Positions 19,501 to 23,550 of a stretch of DNA of 64,000 bases are shown in pieces. Origin of the DNA: Nocardia niigatensis NBRC 100131 (GTDB lineage Bacteria > Actinomycetota > Actinomycetes > Mycobacteriales > Mycobacteriaceae); assembly GCF_000308655.1 (NCBI RefSeq), contig NZ_BAGC01000114.1, positions 205,499 to 269,498 of the forward strand. The letters run 5' to 3'. The translations under genes were made by a program, and so were the position numbers. The notes under the pieces were generated by a model. The model was not told where the DNA came from and did no database searches. It saw only the letters and a list, made by a program, of their open reading frames with translations. The stretch's first letter is position 1; every line of letters begins with the position of its first letter.

Positions 19501-19750
19501 GCTGACCGACGCCTACAACGTGGCGGTCCGGGCGGCCAGTGCCTGGCGGCCCGGGGTCTTGGACAGCGACATGCTCTATTTCACTGCGACACAGGAAAGG
19601 CGAGCCGATGCTCTGGGTCACGAGGGGTGGGCGCACGTTGTCCGGGGTCGGATCTCGACCTTCGACATCGATGCGGCCCACCTCGCGATGACCGAACCGG
19701 GCGCGGTTGCTCAGATCGCCCGGATTCTCAACACCTGGTTGGAGCGATGA
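1547..19750 (+). CDS. Five-module non-ribosomal peptide synthetase with terminal thioesterase
   Basis: A 6,067-residue assembly line, started at the ATG 8 nt after a GCGGAGG ribosome binding site. Domain order is C1-A1-T1-E1, C2-A2-T2, C3-A3-T3, C4-A4-T4, C5-A5-T5-TE, so a pentapeptide product is expected, with a D-residue at position 1 from the E domain. All five A domains keep the [YF]TSGSTG core and the A10 lysine (GKLDR or GKIDR). All five carrier domains keep the attachment serine (GGDSI or GGNSL), and all condensation domains keep HHxxxDG. The TE carries GWSLGG, with its serine near residue 5893. C1 resembles EntF/DhbF first condensation domains, so it probably accepts an acyl or aryl group from a separate carrier. 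No MbtH-like gene, transporter or carrier partner lies in the window. The gene ends 9 bp from a convergent neighbour over a hairpin. The product is unknown. Confidence 0.97.
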   Translation: MRQSKSGTEGNPDRSRSLPNGTFQSSGQPNSGNDSETNSSNRGSVDVFPLTSAQRGIWFAQHLAESAPISVAQYVEIVGELDTQLLAKACKTAGREFGSGHLRLIEVDGEPCQYVDHDNGGPVTITDLRTHADPVATAHRMMVEDYSAPLDLLHDHLMTSVIFQVGAEHYLWYQRAHHIALDGFAAVTMLHRITELYNAWVNSEEPAPCAAQDLRQVAEQDLAYRDSTRFDNDRKHWMEHLAGAPPVASLATRVNKPTIHPILVSTEVADDTAHLLESVALEHDSSVTPIIVAAFAAYLARMTGSDEVLLSLPVSGRHSAVLRRSGGMVANVVPLRVQVAGRSVGELIAAVKSELTSALRRQRYRQEDIFHDMGFARDEAASFGPAVNLMMVENEVVLGNTTGRLHVLTSGPTADLFVNIYPGAGKESTQIDFQGNPNSYSHDELADHHRRFRMFMHEFLASGTDFKVSRLPLLEVQERSALLPVHGPSAVETRLLPEILTESARRNTNGCAIVSRGRTMTYGELDARSSQLARHLIALGCGPDTAVALMLRRSTDSVVATWAVAKSGAAFVQLAPDYPAKRIEHMVADSGATVAITVDALRGQLPRGIRQVLLDDPATLTDSDASSGPISDEDRVRPLRPSNVAYMTYTSGSTGTPKGVQITHAGLANLVADRAATFGIDATSRVSYALSPSFDASLEQFLTCFANGSTLVIVPPEVTGGDSLTQLLVDEHVTHLTLTPTMLATVDPELPTDVKVVVVGGDVCPPHLVERWTTSAAMYNEYGPTESTVTAAGAMLGPGRAHTIGGPIRGVSAMVLDRTLQPVPRGTAGELYLAGPGLARGYSHRFFETAARFVADPYGGAGARMYRTGDIARWTGENGETALELMGRSDFQIKIRGYRIEPGEVDAALTTHDDVDMCVTVPVQNNVGTTVLASYVVPVSGHRIEPAAIMRFARDSLPPHLVPAVILPLDSLPMNAFGKLDRRALPKPEFGTAPVGRAPATAREKTIAGLFAEVLGVPQVGADDSFFALGGDSILSIRLVARAKTEGLSFTTQDVFVHKTVADLAAKATEAGDAPGLAELPGGGVGPMPLSPIMHAMLDRGHYRRFAQAALVELPAGVDRAGLVHALRSLLDRHDMLRAVLRGADSVDRFVEVLDREGVDAETALLEVRIDRRDADEVDRHLQHAADRLDPANGVLVQAVWIQDRTGSGPDLLWLVIHHLAVDAVSWRIVLTDLAQAWAQTSTAGEPHFGPVTTSFRRWVHGLAEQAPGRRSAELDLWRGILERDDQLLGSRRLIPDRDTGATAGRVHARIPAAVTDTVLTIIPNRFHCSANVPLVAALVLALGEWRRRRGTAAAGESIVLEGHGREEQAVPGADLSATVGWFTTRFPLRIDWENVDLADALSGGPSAGLALEQVKEQLRAVPGNGIGYQVLRHLDPRGRAELSGLPEPQISFNYLGRVVSGERSGPWAPTTEFTALTGTSDPAMALAAVLDVNAIAEEGHDGLELAATWEFASQVLEAEEVGELAGLWARALGALADHARSRTVDSFTPSDFPLTAVAQDEIDRWLREYPAMTDVWPLTALQSGLLFHTIYDRDGDDGYIVQAALKFAGQVDGERMRRAAQVLIDRHDGLRTAFVETDAGPRQIVLLDATVEWAESDVSGSDRQAEALRQLATAAAAPFDPARPPLVRFHLVRTGVDTFQLLVTNHHLVLDGWSMPLLIHELLVLYVSDCDTTQLAPPRSYREYLQWLQDQDRDAATTAWREMLAGIDSPTRVTNGPERGVTSHAGEVGLKLDAATTAAILDLGRSHGVTPNTALHVAWALLVSVLAGRTDVVFGNTVSNRPPRIPEVERMVGLMVNTLPVRVRLEPGETVGDLLVRVQSEQAAMLDHQHIGLAELQRAAGITDMFDTATVLESYPFDRELLARDLSDAELRLIEIDAHDATPFPLSLQVTPPRPSHDGGSDTDGPGTYAVALKFATDRFDSDAARTLLERFELLLTQIAGDPGRTVGSISSCWDSERAQLLSVDGEEPATDLVLRDILSGTARRYPDATAVRCGETTLTYRELERRADAFARLLIGHGARPESLVALVLPRSAELVVAIWAVARTGAAFLPLDPGNPVARIGELLSDSRTRLGVTTSAMAPQLPDTVDWLMLDASASDEDGGLPHPSGAAGELSADNAAYVIYTSGSTGTPKAVQLSHRGLADLVAAQADAFGPGPDSAVLQVASPGFDACVSELLLAHSSGACLVVAPPEVYAGIDLEELLRSQRVSHAIITPSVLNTMDPSRIPSLTSLAVVGEAVGPDTVNRWAAGRRLMNHYGPTECTIWATGSDALAPGDPVTIGGPIRGASAMVLDPWLRPVPVGVAGELYIGGPGLARGYVDRAGVTASRFVADPRSTRGERIYRTGDSVRWVHGPAGLALEYLGRGDQQVKIHGLRIEPGEIDARVAQRPDVASVATVVAQGPAGEPVLVSYVVGAPGAAVDVTAIEADLAGSMPRYMNPAAIVRLEDMPRTPTGKIDRKALQQRAFEVGATDGRQPSTPAEQVLAALFAEVLHLDTVSADSNFFALGGDSIVSMRLVALARSAGLTLTPREVFEGKTVAALAAMASGAAAPVSIEEPSRLPQGGHAYRDSDSALVALTQQDIERLERQYPRLSDVWPLSPMQSGLHFHSTFNPDAADDYTVQTMIGFSGAVDAQRLRRAAQAVVDRHDILRAAFAETSAGPCQIVLDHAEIDFREIDLTGRGEADTPADPESIAAADAAAGFDLSAPPLLRLTLIRLGAESFRLLVTNHHVILDGWSMPLLMRELLDYYGSPAHIDSAAPAPSYRDYLAWLGRQDSTASRAAWAQAFSDVDAPTRVSHDADPAGAVSAAEVGAELTAERFGDLRRVAAEAAVTLNTAVAAAWALNLRVLTGETDVIFGSSVSGRPPELPLVDQTLGMFLNTIPVRVPLDPAMTVQELLIGMQARHAGMLEHHHIGLPEIHRSAGLSELFDTAITFQSFPVDRMALQHLVDSAGLRVNELRGVDATPYPLSLVVEPLPSEHGEVQGLRITLRFHDRVFDTGSARRILDRFVELLCGIGAHADLRLGELALGEESRPSWPESAGTETIPETLDRILAASAAEPDAIAVRYGTDAMTYRQLDERSTRLARVLLRHGARRGQVVACVLPRSLATTVTLWAVAKSGAAFLPIDPTLPADRIDFLLSDSGTVLGLTDTSTGRGAPDGVEWLILDEERTLSAVDSASARPITDAERGGPIRRDQLAYVSYTSGSTGTPKGVLVSHRGLADLVAAQRRLFGVDPMSVVLQVASPSFDASVFELLMAHGSGGRLVVSPAEVYAGQQLADLIAREHVSHAVVTPSALATVPADGLDGLRLLATAGEPVGPELVDRWAPGRTMLNLYGPSESTIWATASDALAPGAAITIGRPVGPVATVVLDTWLRPVPHGVAGELYLFGAGLADGYVARAALSAARFVACPFGEPGQRMYRTGDVVRHNADGELEFLGRNDFQVKVHGTRIELGEIDAALGARAEVAYAVTVPRRDDARPLQLVSYVVPATGIEVSGAELRAALAETLPRTMVPSAVIVLDEVPLTANGKLDRERLPKPVAVAREFRPPAPGVEELVARTFEQVLDVDRVGADDDFFALGGDSLSASLVVGRLGAALNVRVPVRAVFESPTVGELAARTGSLSGGGRLPLRSGMHPDPVPLSLAQQRMWFLNRFEPDSAAYNIPVMLRLSGQLDIEALSAAIGDVAARHDVLRTIYPESSGEPRQVVLDEPAMAVERARVPADAVPEVVGEFVRRGFDVTARVPMRVGLFALDAEHDSDTGEFLLVLVVHHIAGDGQSMGPLAHDVMAAYAARLTGHAPQWEPLAVQYADFAWWQRQMLGAADDPASLLSAQLEFWRSTLAGAPDRLDLPADRPRPAVASLSGGRVPVEIDARLHERLLTLARSQNSSLFMVVHAALATVLGRLSGTDDVVIGTPVAGRGEPGLDALVGMFVNTLALRTRVDAGEPFTDLLMRTRDTDLLAFEHADVPFERVVEELKPERSAARHPLFQVALAFENLATVEVALPGVRIARAEVDTGATQFDLQLVLSEAAADAGSAQGISGMMSFARDLFDEATAAAIVRRLVRVLEAVAGDPAVVIGDIDWLDTDERSALTSRVGTHPAAAPEPTGLLPELFSSAVRDNADGIAVVSGDETLSYAQLDELSSRLARFLISRSAGPESPVLVAAARSMESVVAWWAVVKTGAAFVPVDPGYPEGRIAQMVSDSGATLGVTVSSASGRMPDSVDWIVLDDAAVAARIDGLASGPVRDAERLRPLRASNVAYVVFTSGSTGAPKGVAVTHSGIAGFVSSLRADLDLGPASRVLHFASPSFDAALLETLMAVSGAGALVVAPTEIYGGAELAELLRAQQVTHAFMTPAALASVDPAGLDHVRVVMSGGDEVPADLVNRWAGTDLAGTRKFLELYGPTEATMVATATGPLRPGDRPTLGAPLHGVQALVLDSRLQPVPVGVAGELYLAGPALARAYLDKPAASSSRFVAHPFGEPGRRMYRTGDVVRWNADGALEFLGRNDFQVKIRGYRVELGEIDAALTARADVAYAITTPWRTDTGPAQLASYVVPESGASLSAEELRAALAEVLPSYLVPAAVMILDAIPLSPNGKLDRAALPEPVVQARRFRAPATPAEEIVAGVFAEVLGIDGPIGADDDFFELGGNSLVATRVAARIGAALDETVPVSMIFEAPTVARLAARAESRAHTGRVALTAQPRPQRIPLSYAQQRMWFLNRLEPGSAAYSIPIALRLSGELDLDALRAAAADVLNRHEVLRTVYPYAEGEPSQVVLRTAEAIPPITATPVTESELAEALSAFASTVFDVTVDVPMRIRLFELGQHEWVLAVVAHHIACDGSSLGPLARDMMAAYSAHLIGETPSWPELPVQYADYAIWERAVLGTEDDPESLLSAQIDYWTLELAELPTLLELPTDRPRPPVQTYAGATVPITVDAELHAGLQQVAQAHNATLFMVFHAALAATLARLADMDDIAIGTPYAGRGEPELDDLVGMFVNTLVLRTRLTPGMTFTQLLEHVRGTDLAAFGHADVPFDRLVQELNPVRSHAHHPLFQVMLAFQNLDKAEFELPGLSVGGVTAETDTALFDLLVTMSDSYDSAGAPAGVSGAVTYASDLFDETTATTIAERLLRLLRALVTDSTQQVYDVDLLGTEELETVLTQWNSTDHRLPSDETLASLFTDSVRAHADRPAVTFGDRSLSYAEFASRVHRLARWLIGRGVGPESLVALRMRRSLDQVTAMYAVHAAGGGYVPIDPDLPADRIEYMLSIAEPVLELSSLDGLELSGFDDAPVTDADRLAPLRPHNVAYVLFTSGSTGRPKGVAVSHCSVVNQLRWHAEAYALTPNDVVLQKSPATFDMSVWELFTTLAMGARLVIARADGHTDLAYLGETIAAERVTIAALVPSMLAVFAETVPAESLASVRTLLVGGEAFGPDVVAEARRAMPGVELHNLYGPTEFTVAATAHRVTGADIASMPIGSPVWNARAYVLDHRLHPVPPGVAGELYLAGAQLARGYRSRPGLTAERFVPDPFDNGGRLYRTGDLVRWTRTGELEYLGRTDFQVKLRGLRIELGEIEAVLAEHPSVARAIALVHSTGAAEQLVGYVVPAAGATIDTADVLAHAARQLADYMVPTTVMALDSVPLTVSGKLDRARLPEPVLAVGEFREPSSWLEGEIARAFGTVLGVDRVGADDDFYALGGNSLKSVQVVSELRKELDYEIPIRWMLSASCPADLAKRIESGMRSDSTVEPADVGFDVLLPIRTGGEKPPLFCIHPALGLSWCYRTFDRYLAEDRPIYGIQAPQIAGEVPGPTSIEEMAQRYFEEIRAVQPHGPYHLLGWSLGGAIAQAIAVEMRTAGEEVALLALLDAEVGGVDESTVRTVTAGELISNLGPVMGVDFVSPDATAQEAADLIEQHLGSGLGIDAAVIERLTDAYNVAVRAASAWRPGVLDSDMLYFTATQERRADALGHEGWAHVVRGRISTFDIDAAHLAMTEPGAVAQIARILNTWLER
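1676..6185 (+). other. NRPS module 1: C-A-T-E
   Basis: C1 has YQRAHHIALDGF near residue 177, the wording of EntF/DhbF-type domains. A1 has YTSGSTGTPKG near residue 648. The ten-residue specificity code, aligned by eye to PheA, reads D-A-E-T-V-G-E-V-T-K; no confident substrate is assigned. T1 carries GGDSI near residue 1030, the variant usually followed by epimerisation. The E domain has HHLAVDAVSW near residue 1218 and FNYLGR further on. Its second-motif glycine is alanine, which is tolerated in E domains. Confidence 0.85.
6205..9375 (+). other. NRPS module 2: C-A-T, no epimerase
   Basis: C2 opens with DVWPLTALQSGLLFH and has NHHLVLDGWS near residue 1705, the D-donor-accepting (DCL) style expected after the module 1 E domain. 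A2 has YTSGSTGTPKA near residue 2184 and code D-A-S-I-A-V-H-I-W-K. T2 ends in GGDSI near residue 2567, the carrier type normally paired with an E domain, yet C3 follows at once. Confidence 0.8.
9450..12595 (+). other. NRPS module 3: C-A-T
   Basis: C3 opens with DVWPLSPMQSGLHFH and has NHHVILDGWS near residue 2788, so it is also DCL-like and a close paralogue of C2. A3 has YTSGSTGTPKG near residue 3263 and code D-A-F-V-A-A-L-I-W-K. T3 has GGDSL near residue 3642. The resemblance of modules 2 and 3 suggests duplication. Confidence 0.8.
12640..15795 (+). other. NRPS module 4: C-A-T
   Basis: C4 opens with PLSLAQQRMWFLNR and has HHIAGDG near residue 3831, typical of LCL domains. A4 has FTSGSTGAPKG near residue 4325 and code D-A-L-F-M-G-L-M-V-K. 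T4 has GGNSL near residue 4708, the elongation type. Confidence 0.8.
15845..19750 (+). other. NRPS module 5: C-A-T-TE
   Basis: C5 opens with PLSYAQQRMWFLNR and has HHIACDG near residue 4894 (LCL type). A5 has FTSGSTGRPKG near residue 5368 and code D-M-W-A-L-G-L-V-A-K. T5 has GGNSL near residue 5754. The TE starts near residue 5810 (LFCIHPALGLSW), with catalytic GWSLGG and a late histidine in AAHLAMTEPG. It would release the peptide by hydrolysis or cyclisation. Confidence 0.8.
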
Positions 19751-19771
19751 CCGCGCCCGTTACGGCGCGGT
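19750..19771. terminator. Hairpin between convergent genes
   Basis: ACCGCGCC and GGCGCGGT form a perfect 8-bp stem around a 6-base loop, overlapping the last base of the NRPS stop codon and the 3' end of the opposing gene. Only 9 bp separate the two coding regions, so this probably ends both transcripts. There is no T-tract, as is common in high-GC actinomycetes. Confidence 0.55.
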
Positions 19772-20500
19772 GACGGGTGCCGCGGCTCCATCATCGATGG
19801 GGCCGCCCACCGGAGTGAGAGGCGTAGTGAGACCCACTATCGCCCCGACCGCCGCCCCGACCGCACCGCCGAGCAGGGCCGCGGGTCCGGCGACGACGGC
19901 GACGCCGACGGCCGCGCCGAGCAGCGGGCCGACTACCAGACCGGTCGGCAGGAACGGGATTCCGACGACAAAGCCGGCCGCGGCGCCGGCCAGCCCGGCG
20001 CCGATCGCCAGAGGCGCGGACAATCCCGCGCCGATGCCCGCGCCGATAGCGGCGCCGACGCCCGCGTCGACGACGGTGACACTGCATCGCTGGGCATCCG
20101 CCGGGATGTACCCGCAGAACGTCTCGACCGGCTGCTGGTCGATGACCGGCGTGGGCGTGTCCACCGGCTGAGCTCCGGTCCAGCTGTCGGCCGCGAGCGG
20201 ATTCGGATCCCGATTCGCCGAGTCGGCAGCTCCGTCACCGCGGCCCGTATCGACCGCGGGTGCGATGCCGAGCAGCGACTGGCCGAGTGACGTGAGTTCG
20301 GCCGGCAGCGCGAGCGGATCCTGCGTCAGCGGAAATCTACTGAGAGATAGCCAGTCCGCCGGGGTCGGTAGCGTGGGAGGTGGGGGTGCGGTGCCATCCG
20401 GCGATGCCGCGGCGACTCCGGTGCCGAGGATGACGGCAACCGGCAAAATGCCAGCAATTAAAAGTGGACGTGAAAGGCACCAACGACTGGCTTCCCGCAT
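19760..20500 (-). CDS. Secreted protein with C-terminal glycine/alanine-rich hydrophobic region
   Basis: The 246-residue protein starts at an ATG preceded by AGGAGG with good spacing; a longer upstream frame lacks this. Residues 1-35 form a signal peptide (arginine, hydrophobic core, then GVAAA before SPDG). A proline-rich stretch follows, then a pair of cysteines (ETFCGYIP and AQRCSV). The last ~110 residues are nearly all Gly, Ala, Val, Leu and Ile with repeated GxxxG spacing (GAAIGAGIGAGL), like a glycine zipper that could insert in a membrane. No enzyme motif is seen. Similar small exported proteins are common in Nocardia and Rhodococcus, generally without known function. Confidence 0.75.
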   Translation of the reverse strand: MREASRWCLSRPLLIAGILPVAVILGTGVAAASPDGTAPPPPTLPTPADWLSLSRFPLTQDPLALPAELTSLGQSLLGIAPAVDTGRGDGAADSANRDPNPLAADSWTGAQPVDTPTPVIDQQPVETFCGYIPADAQRCSVTVVDAGVGAAIGAGIGAGLSAPLAIGAGLAGAAAGFVVGIPFLPTGLVVGPLLGAAVGVAVVAGPAALLGGAVGAAVGAIVGLTTPLTPVGGPIDDGAAAPVTAP

Positions 20501-20870
20501 TCCGCACCTCCTGGACTGAAAGCTTCTCCGCTTCGAGCATTTGTCGGACGGCGTGAACAGCTTAAGCGGCAGGCCCGGCCAGATCGTGACAAAATGCCGA
20601 TTTCCATATGCGCCCGGCAAACCCGTGGTCACGCGACGGGTTCCGGGGCAACCACTACCCTCCGAATGCGCGGAGGCGCCATTCGATTGACATTGCCCGC
20701 CATTAGCTGTTCATCGTCGCATTACTTGGTTCGAGGTTCGCGACGGCCTGGAATCCATTCTGTCGCCGGCGCTGTGGATCGGAATCGAGTAACTTTTCGG
20801 CACCGCGGCCCTCGCCCTCGCCGCGGCACCGCAACGGACGACCACCGCAAGTCATGCACATGGCAACTAT

Positions 20871-20905
20871 TGCACTGAGCATCGATCCGGTAGCCTCCGA
20901 ACCCG
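20871..20905 (+). promoter_or_regulatory. Probable leaderless promoter of the esterase gene
   Basis: A TTGCAC-like -35 (20870-20875) precedes TAGCCT at 20891-20896, with a GTG 9 bases later in frame with the esterase. This geometry is typical of leaderless actinobacterial messages and favours the GTG at 20905 over the ATG at 20854, which has no ribosome binding site. The 15-bp spacer is shorter than ideal. Confidence 0.4.
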
Positions 20906-22059
20906 TGCCGCACGACCTGATCAGTCTCACCAGCGACTACCTCTTCTATGCCGTGATCGCCCTGGCGGTCGCGACCGTGGCGATCACCGTGGTGGCCTGG
21001 AATTCCGTGCGGGGACCGCGGCCGGTGCGACTGCTCACGCGGCTGTTCATGATCGGGATGTGCCAGGCCACCGCCGTTGCGGTGCTGGGCCTCTGGATCA
21101 ACGACGACTTCGCGCTGTACGGCTCATGGCACGACCTGCTGGGCGAACCGGCCACCGCCGACAACTCCCCCGGCGGGCCCGGGACGGCCGATTTCGAGGA
21201 CCTCGGCGACGGGCTCACCGCTACCGATTTCCATGGCCCGCAATCACACCTGCGGGGACAGGTATTGGTCTGGACGCCACCGCAATACGACCAGTCCGAC
21301 TACAGCGGCGACCGTTTCCCGGTCATCATGCTGTTGCACGGCGTCCCCGGCACGCCCCAGGCCTGGATCAAGGGCGGGCACGCCACCACCGAACTCGCCG
21401 ACATGATGACCAAAGGCCAACTGCCACCGGCCATTCTGGTCATGCCACGCGTAGATCCGGGCGGCAATACCGACTGCACCAACATTCCGCACGGCCCGCA
21501 AACCGCGACCTGGCTGGCGCAGGACGTGCGCACCCTCGTTCTCGGTCATTTCCGGGCGCTGCACGATCCCGCGGCGTGGGCCATGGCCGGGGACTCCACC
21601 GGCGGCTACTGCGCCACCACGCTGCCGCTGCAGTACCCGGGCGACTTCGCGACCGGATTGGCGTTCAGTCCGGATGATTTCCACGGCGACCCGGCCATCG
21701 TCCCCAGTCGCACCCTGCGGCGGCTGACCGATCCGATTCGCCTGGCCGCCACCGGATCCCGGGTCGCACTCATGGTGGCGACCAGCCGCAACGATCCGTC
21801 CAGCACCCCCGCCAATGCCGAGGCCCTCCGCGCCGCCGCCAAGGCCCCGACCCGGGTCGCTCCGCCGCTCATCGCCGATGACGGCGGCCACAACTGGCAC
21901 ACCTGGCGGGCCATGTACCCGAAGGCGTTCGGCTGGCTCGGCACCCGTCTCGACCGGCCCAGGCAACCCGCGGCGACCGCACTCACCGTCGGCTCCCCCG
22001 GCACTGCCACCGCCCTCCCGGCCTGTGGGCCGACCGCCGACTGCCCGGGCCACCACTGA
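20905..22059 (+). CDS. Membrane-anchored esterase, alpha/beta-hydrolase fold (mycolyltransferase/FrmB-like)
   Basis: Two membrane helices occupy the first ~65 residues (YLFYAVIALAVATVAITVV and a second around FMIGMCQATAVAVLGL), placing the catalytic domain outside the membrane. The domain follows the antigen-85/esterase-D pattern: FPVIMLLHGVPG for the oxyanion strand, a nucleophile elbow GDSTGGYC, and a late DDGGHNWHTW histidine. It may act on mycolyl or other acyl esters in the envelope; the substrate is not determined. The start is uncertain: an ATG at 20854 would add 17 residues. A strong hairpin follows the stop. Confidence 0.8.
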   Translation: MPHDLISLTSDYLFYAVIALAVATVAITVVAWNSVRGPRPVRLLTRLFMIGMCQATAVAVLGLWINDDFALYGSWHDLLGEPATADNSPGGPGTADFEDLGDGLTATDFHGPQSHLRGQVLVWTPPQYDQSDYSGDRFPVIMLLHGVPGTPQAWIKGGHATTELADMMTKGQLPPAILVMPRVDPGGNTDCTNIPHGPQTATWLAQDVRTLVLGHFRALHDPAAWAMAGDSTGGYCATTLPLQYPGDFATGLAFSPDDFHGDPAIVPSRTLRRLTDPIRLAATGSRVALMVATSRNDPSSTPANAEALRAAAKAPTRVAPPLIADDGGHNWHTWRAMYPKAFGWLGTRLDRPRQPAATALTVGSPGTATALPACGPTADCPGHH

Positions 22060-22070
22060 GTGCCGAGAAA

Positions 22071-22128
22071 CGGTCTGCCGGCCCCTGCGGGATCTCCCTC
22101 CCGCGTGCAGGGTGGGGCCGGCAGACCG
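22071..22128. terminator. Strong hairpin terminator
   Basis: CGGTCTGCCGGCCCC at 22071-22085 pairs perfectly with its reverse complement at 22114-22128, and inner bases (GCGGGA/TCCCGC and CCCTGC/GCAGGG) extend the stem. It sits just after the esterase stop and isolates it from the photolyase promoter. Confidence 0.75.
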
Positions 22129-22178
22129 CTGGACGCCGGTGGGCGGCTCAGACCCTGCACCGGCGCCGGTCCGCAAGT

Positions 22179-22211
22179 TGCATCGATTGCGCATCGATAA
22201 GTGTATAGGCT
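22179..22211 (+). promoter_or_regulatory. LitR/CarH-type operator and promoter of the photolyase gene
   Basis: GCATCG occurs as TGCATCG at 22179-22185 and CGCATCG at 22190-22196, an 11-bp direct repeat. A -10-like TAGGCT at 22206-22211 starts 27 bases after the first repeat and 7 bases before the ATG, so the message is probably leaderless. CarH/LitR tetramers are known to bind direct repeats spaced by about one helical turn over the -35 region. The identical arrangement at 24554-24586 supports this reading. Confidence 0.65.
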
Positions 22212-22217
22212 GTCGGT

Positions 22218-23543
22218 ATGACTGTCTCCATCGTGCTGTTCACCAGGGATCTGCGCGTACACGACAATCCGGCGCTGAGCGCGGCGTGCCGGGAGGCCAC
22301 GGCGGTCGTCCCGCTGTTCGTACTCGACGTCGATCTGCTGGCCAAGGTGCGCGAAGCCCCGAACCGGCTGCGGTTCCTCATCGCCGCGCTGCACGAACTC
22401 GACGACGCGCTGCGCGCCCGCGGCGGGCGGCTGATCCTGCGACACGGCCGCGTGGCGGACGAGGTCGAACGGGTCGCCCGGGAGCTGGGGGCGCACACCG
22501 TCCATGTCGCGGGCGATGTCACCGGCTACAGCCGCGTCCGGGAAGGCCGACTGCGGGAACGACTTTCGCGGACGGGCTGCCGACTGCTCGTGCACGCGGC
22601 CTCGATCACCGCGGTGGATCCCCACGGCATCCGGCCCGACACCGGGCGCGGGCACTACGCGGTGTTCACCCCGTATTTCCGGCGCTGGCTCGAGACGCCG
22701 ATGCGATCACCGCTCCCCGCACCCGCCACCCTCTCGGTCCCGCGCCTGCGTAGCGTGACCCTGCCCGACGCCGCCGAGCTGAGCGCCGGGCCCGGTTCGC
22801 CGGAGCTGAGTGTCGGCGGCGAGACGACCGGGCGAAAACTGCTGGAGCACTGGCTCTCCGGACCGGTGACCGGCTACGCGGACACCAAGGACGTGCCCGC
22901 CGCGGACGGCACCTCGGGACTGTCGCCCTACCTGCACTTCGGTTGCCTGTCCGCCGCGGAGGTGGTGTCGCGCACGGACGCGTCCGACACCGGCGGCCTG
23001 GCGTTCATCCGGCAGCTGGCCTGGCGGGACTTCTATCACCAGGTCCTGGCGGACCGGCCCGAGATCGCGGAGTCGGATTACCGGCCCGCCGCCGAACCCT
23101 GGCGCGCGGATCCGCACGCGGTGGACGCCTGGATCACCGGGCGCACCGGCTATCCCCTGGTCGACGCGGGCCTGCGCCAGCTGCTGGCGCAGGGCGTGAT
23201 GCCGGGCCGGTCCCGGTTGATCGCCGCGAGTTTCCTGGTCAAGACGCTACGGGTGGACTGGCGGGTCGGCGCACGGCATTTCGAGCACTGGCTGGTGGAC
23301 GGCGATGTCGCCAACAACCGGCTCAACTGGCAGTGGATGGCGGGCACGGGTACCGACACCCGATCCAGCCGGGTGCTCAATCCCCTGCGCCAGGCCGAAC
23401 GGTTCGATCCGGACGGCGACTACGCCCGGCGCTGGGTGCCCGAGCTGGCGCACCTGCCGGGCGCGGAGATCCACCGGCCGTGGCGAGCGGGTGTGCCCGC
23501 CGCCGACTATCCGCCCCCGATCGTCGAATTCAACGGTATGTGA
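22218..23543 (+). CDS. phr: Deoxyribodipyrimidine photolyase (cryptochrome/photolyase family)
   Basis: The 441-residue protein repairs UV-induced pyrimidine dimers using FAD and blue light. The N-terminal Rossmann domain (VSIVLFTRDLRVHDNPAL) would bind the antenna cofactor. The C-terminal FAD domain has the family landmarks SPYLHFGCLS, WRDFYHQVL, TGYPLVDAG, FLVKTLRVDWRVG and NNRLNWQW, including the tryptophans used for electron transfer. It is full length. The ATG lies right after a LitR-type promoter with no ribosome binding site, consistent with a leaderless transcript. As the first gene of a light-regulated locus, its function fits its context. Confidence 0.95.
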   Translation: MTVSIVLFTRDLRVHDNPALSAACREATAVVPLFVLDVDLLAKVREAPNRLRFLIAALHELDDALRARGGRLILRHGRVADEVERVARELGAHTVHVAGDVTGYSRVREGRLRERLSRTGCRLLVHAASITAVDPHGIRPDTGRGHYAVFTPYFRRWLETPMRSPLPAPATLSVPRLRSVTLPDAAELSAGPGSPELSVGGETTGRKLLEHWLSGPVTGYADTKDVPAADGTSGLSPYLHFGCLSAAEVVSRTDASDTGGLAFIRQLAWRDFYHQVLADRPEIAESDYRPAAEPWRADPHAVDAWITGRTGYPLVDAGLRQLLAQGVMPGRSRLIAASFLVKTLRVDWRVGARHFEHWLVDGDVANNRLNWQWMAGTGTDTRSSRVLNPLRQAERFDPDGDYARRWVPELAHLPGAEIHRPWRAGVPAADYPPPIVEFNGM

Positions 23544-23550
23544 CCATGAT

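Noticed and set aside
20873..20896. A third LitR-type operator ahead of the esterase gene, based on GCATCGAT near the -10
   Set aside because: There is only one copy of the motif, no 11-bp repeat, and the distance to the -10 (12 bases) differs from the two matched sites (15 bases).
22201..22207. A third repeat unit (TGTATAG) in the photolyase operator
   Set aside because: It matches only 5 of 7 bases, is offset by 12 rather than 11, and overlaps the -10 box; the second promoter has no counterpart.
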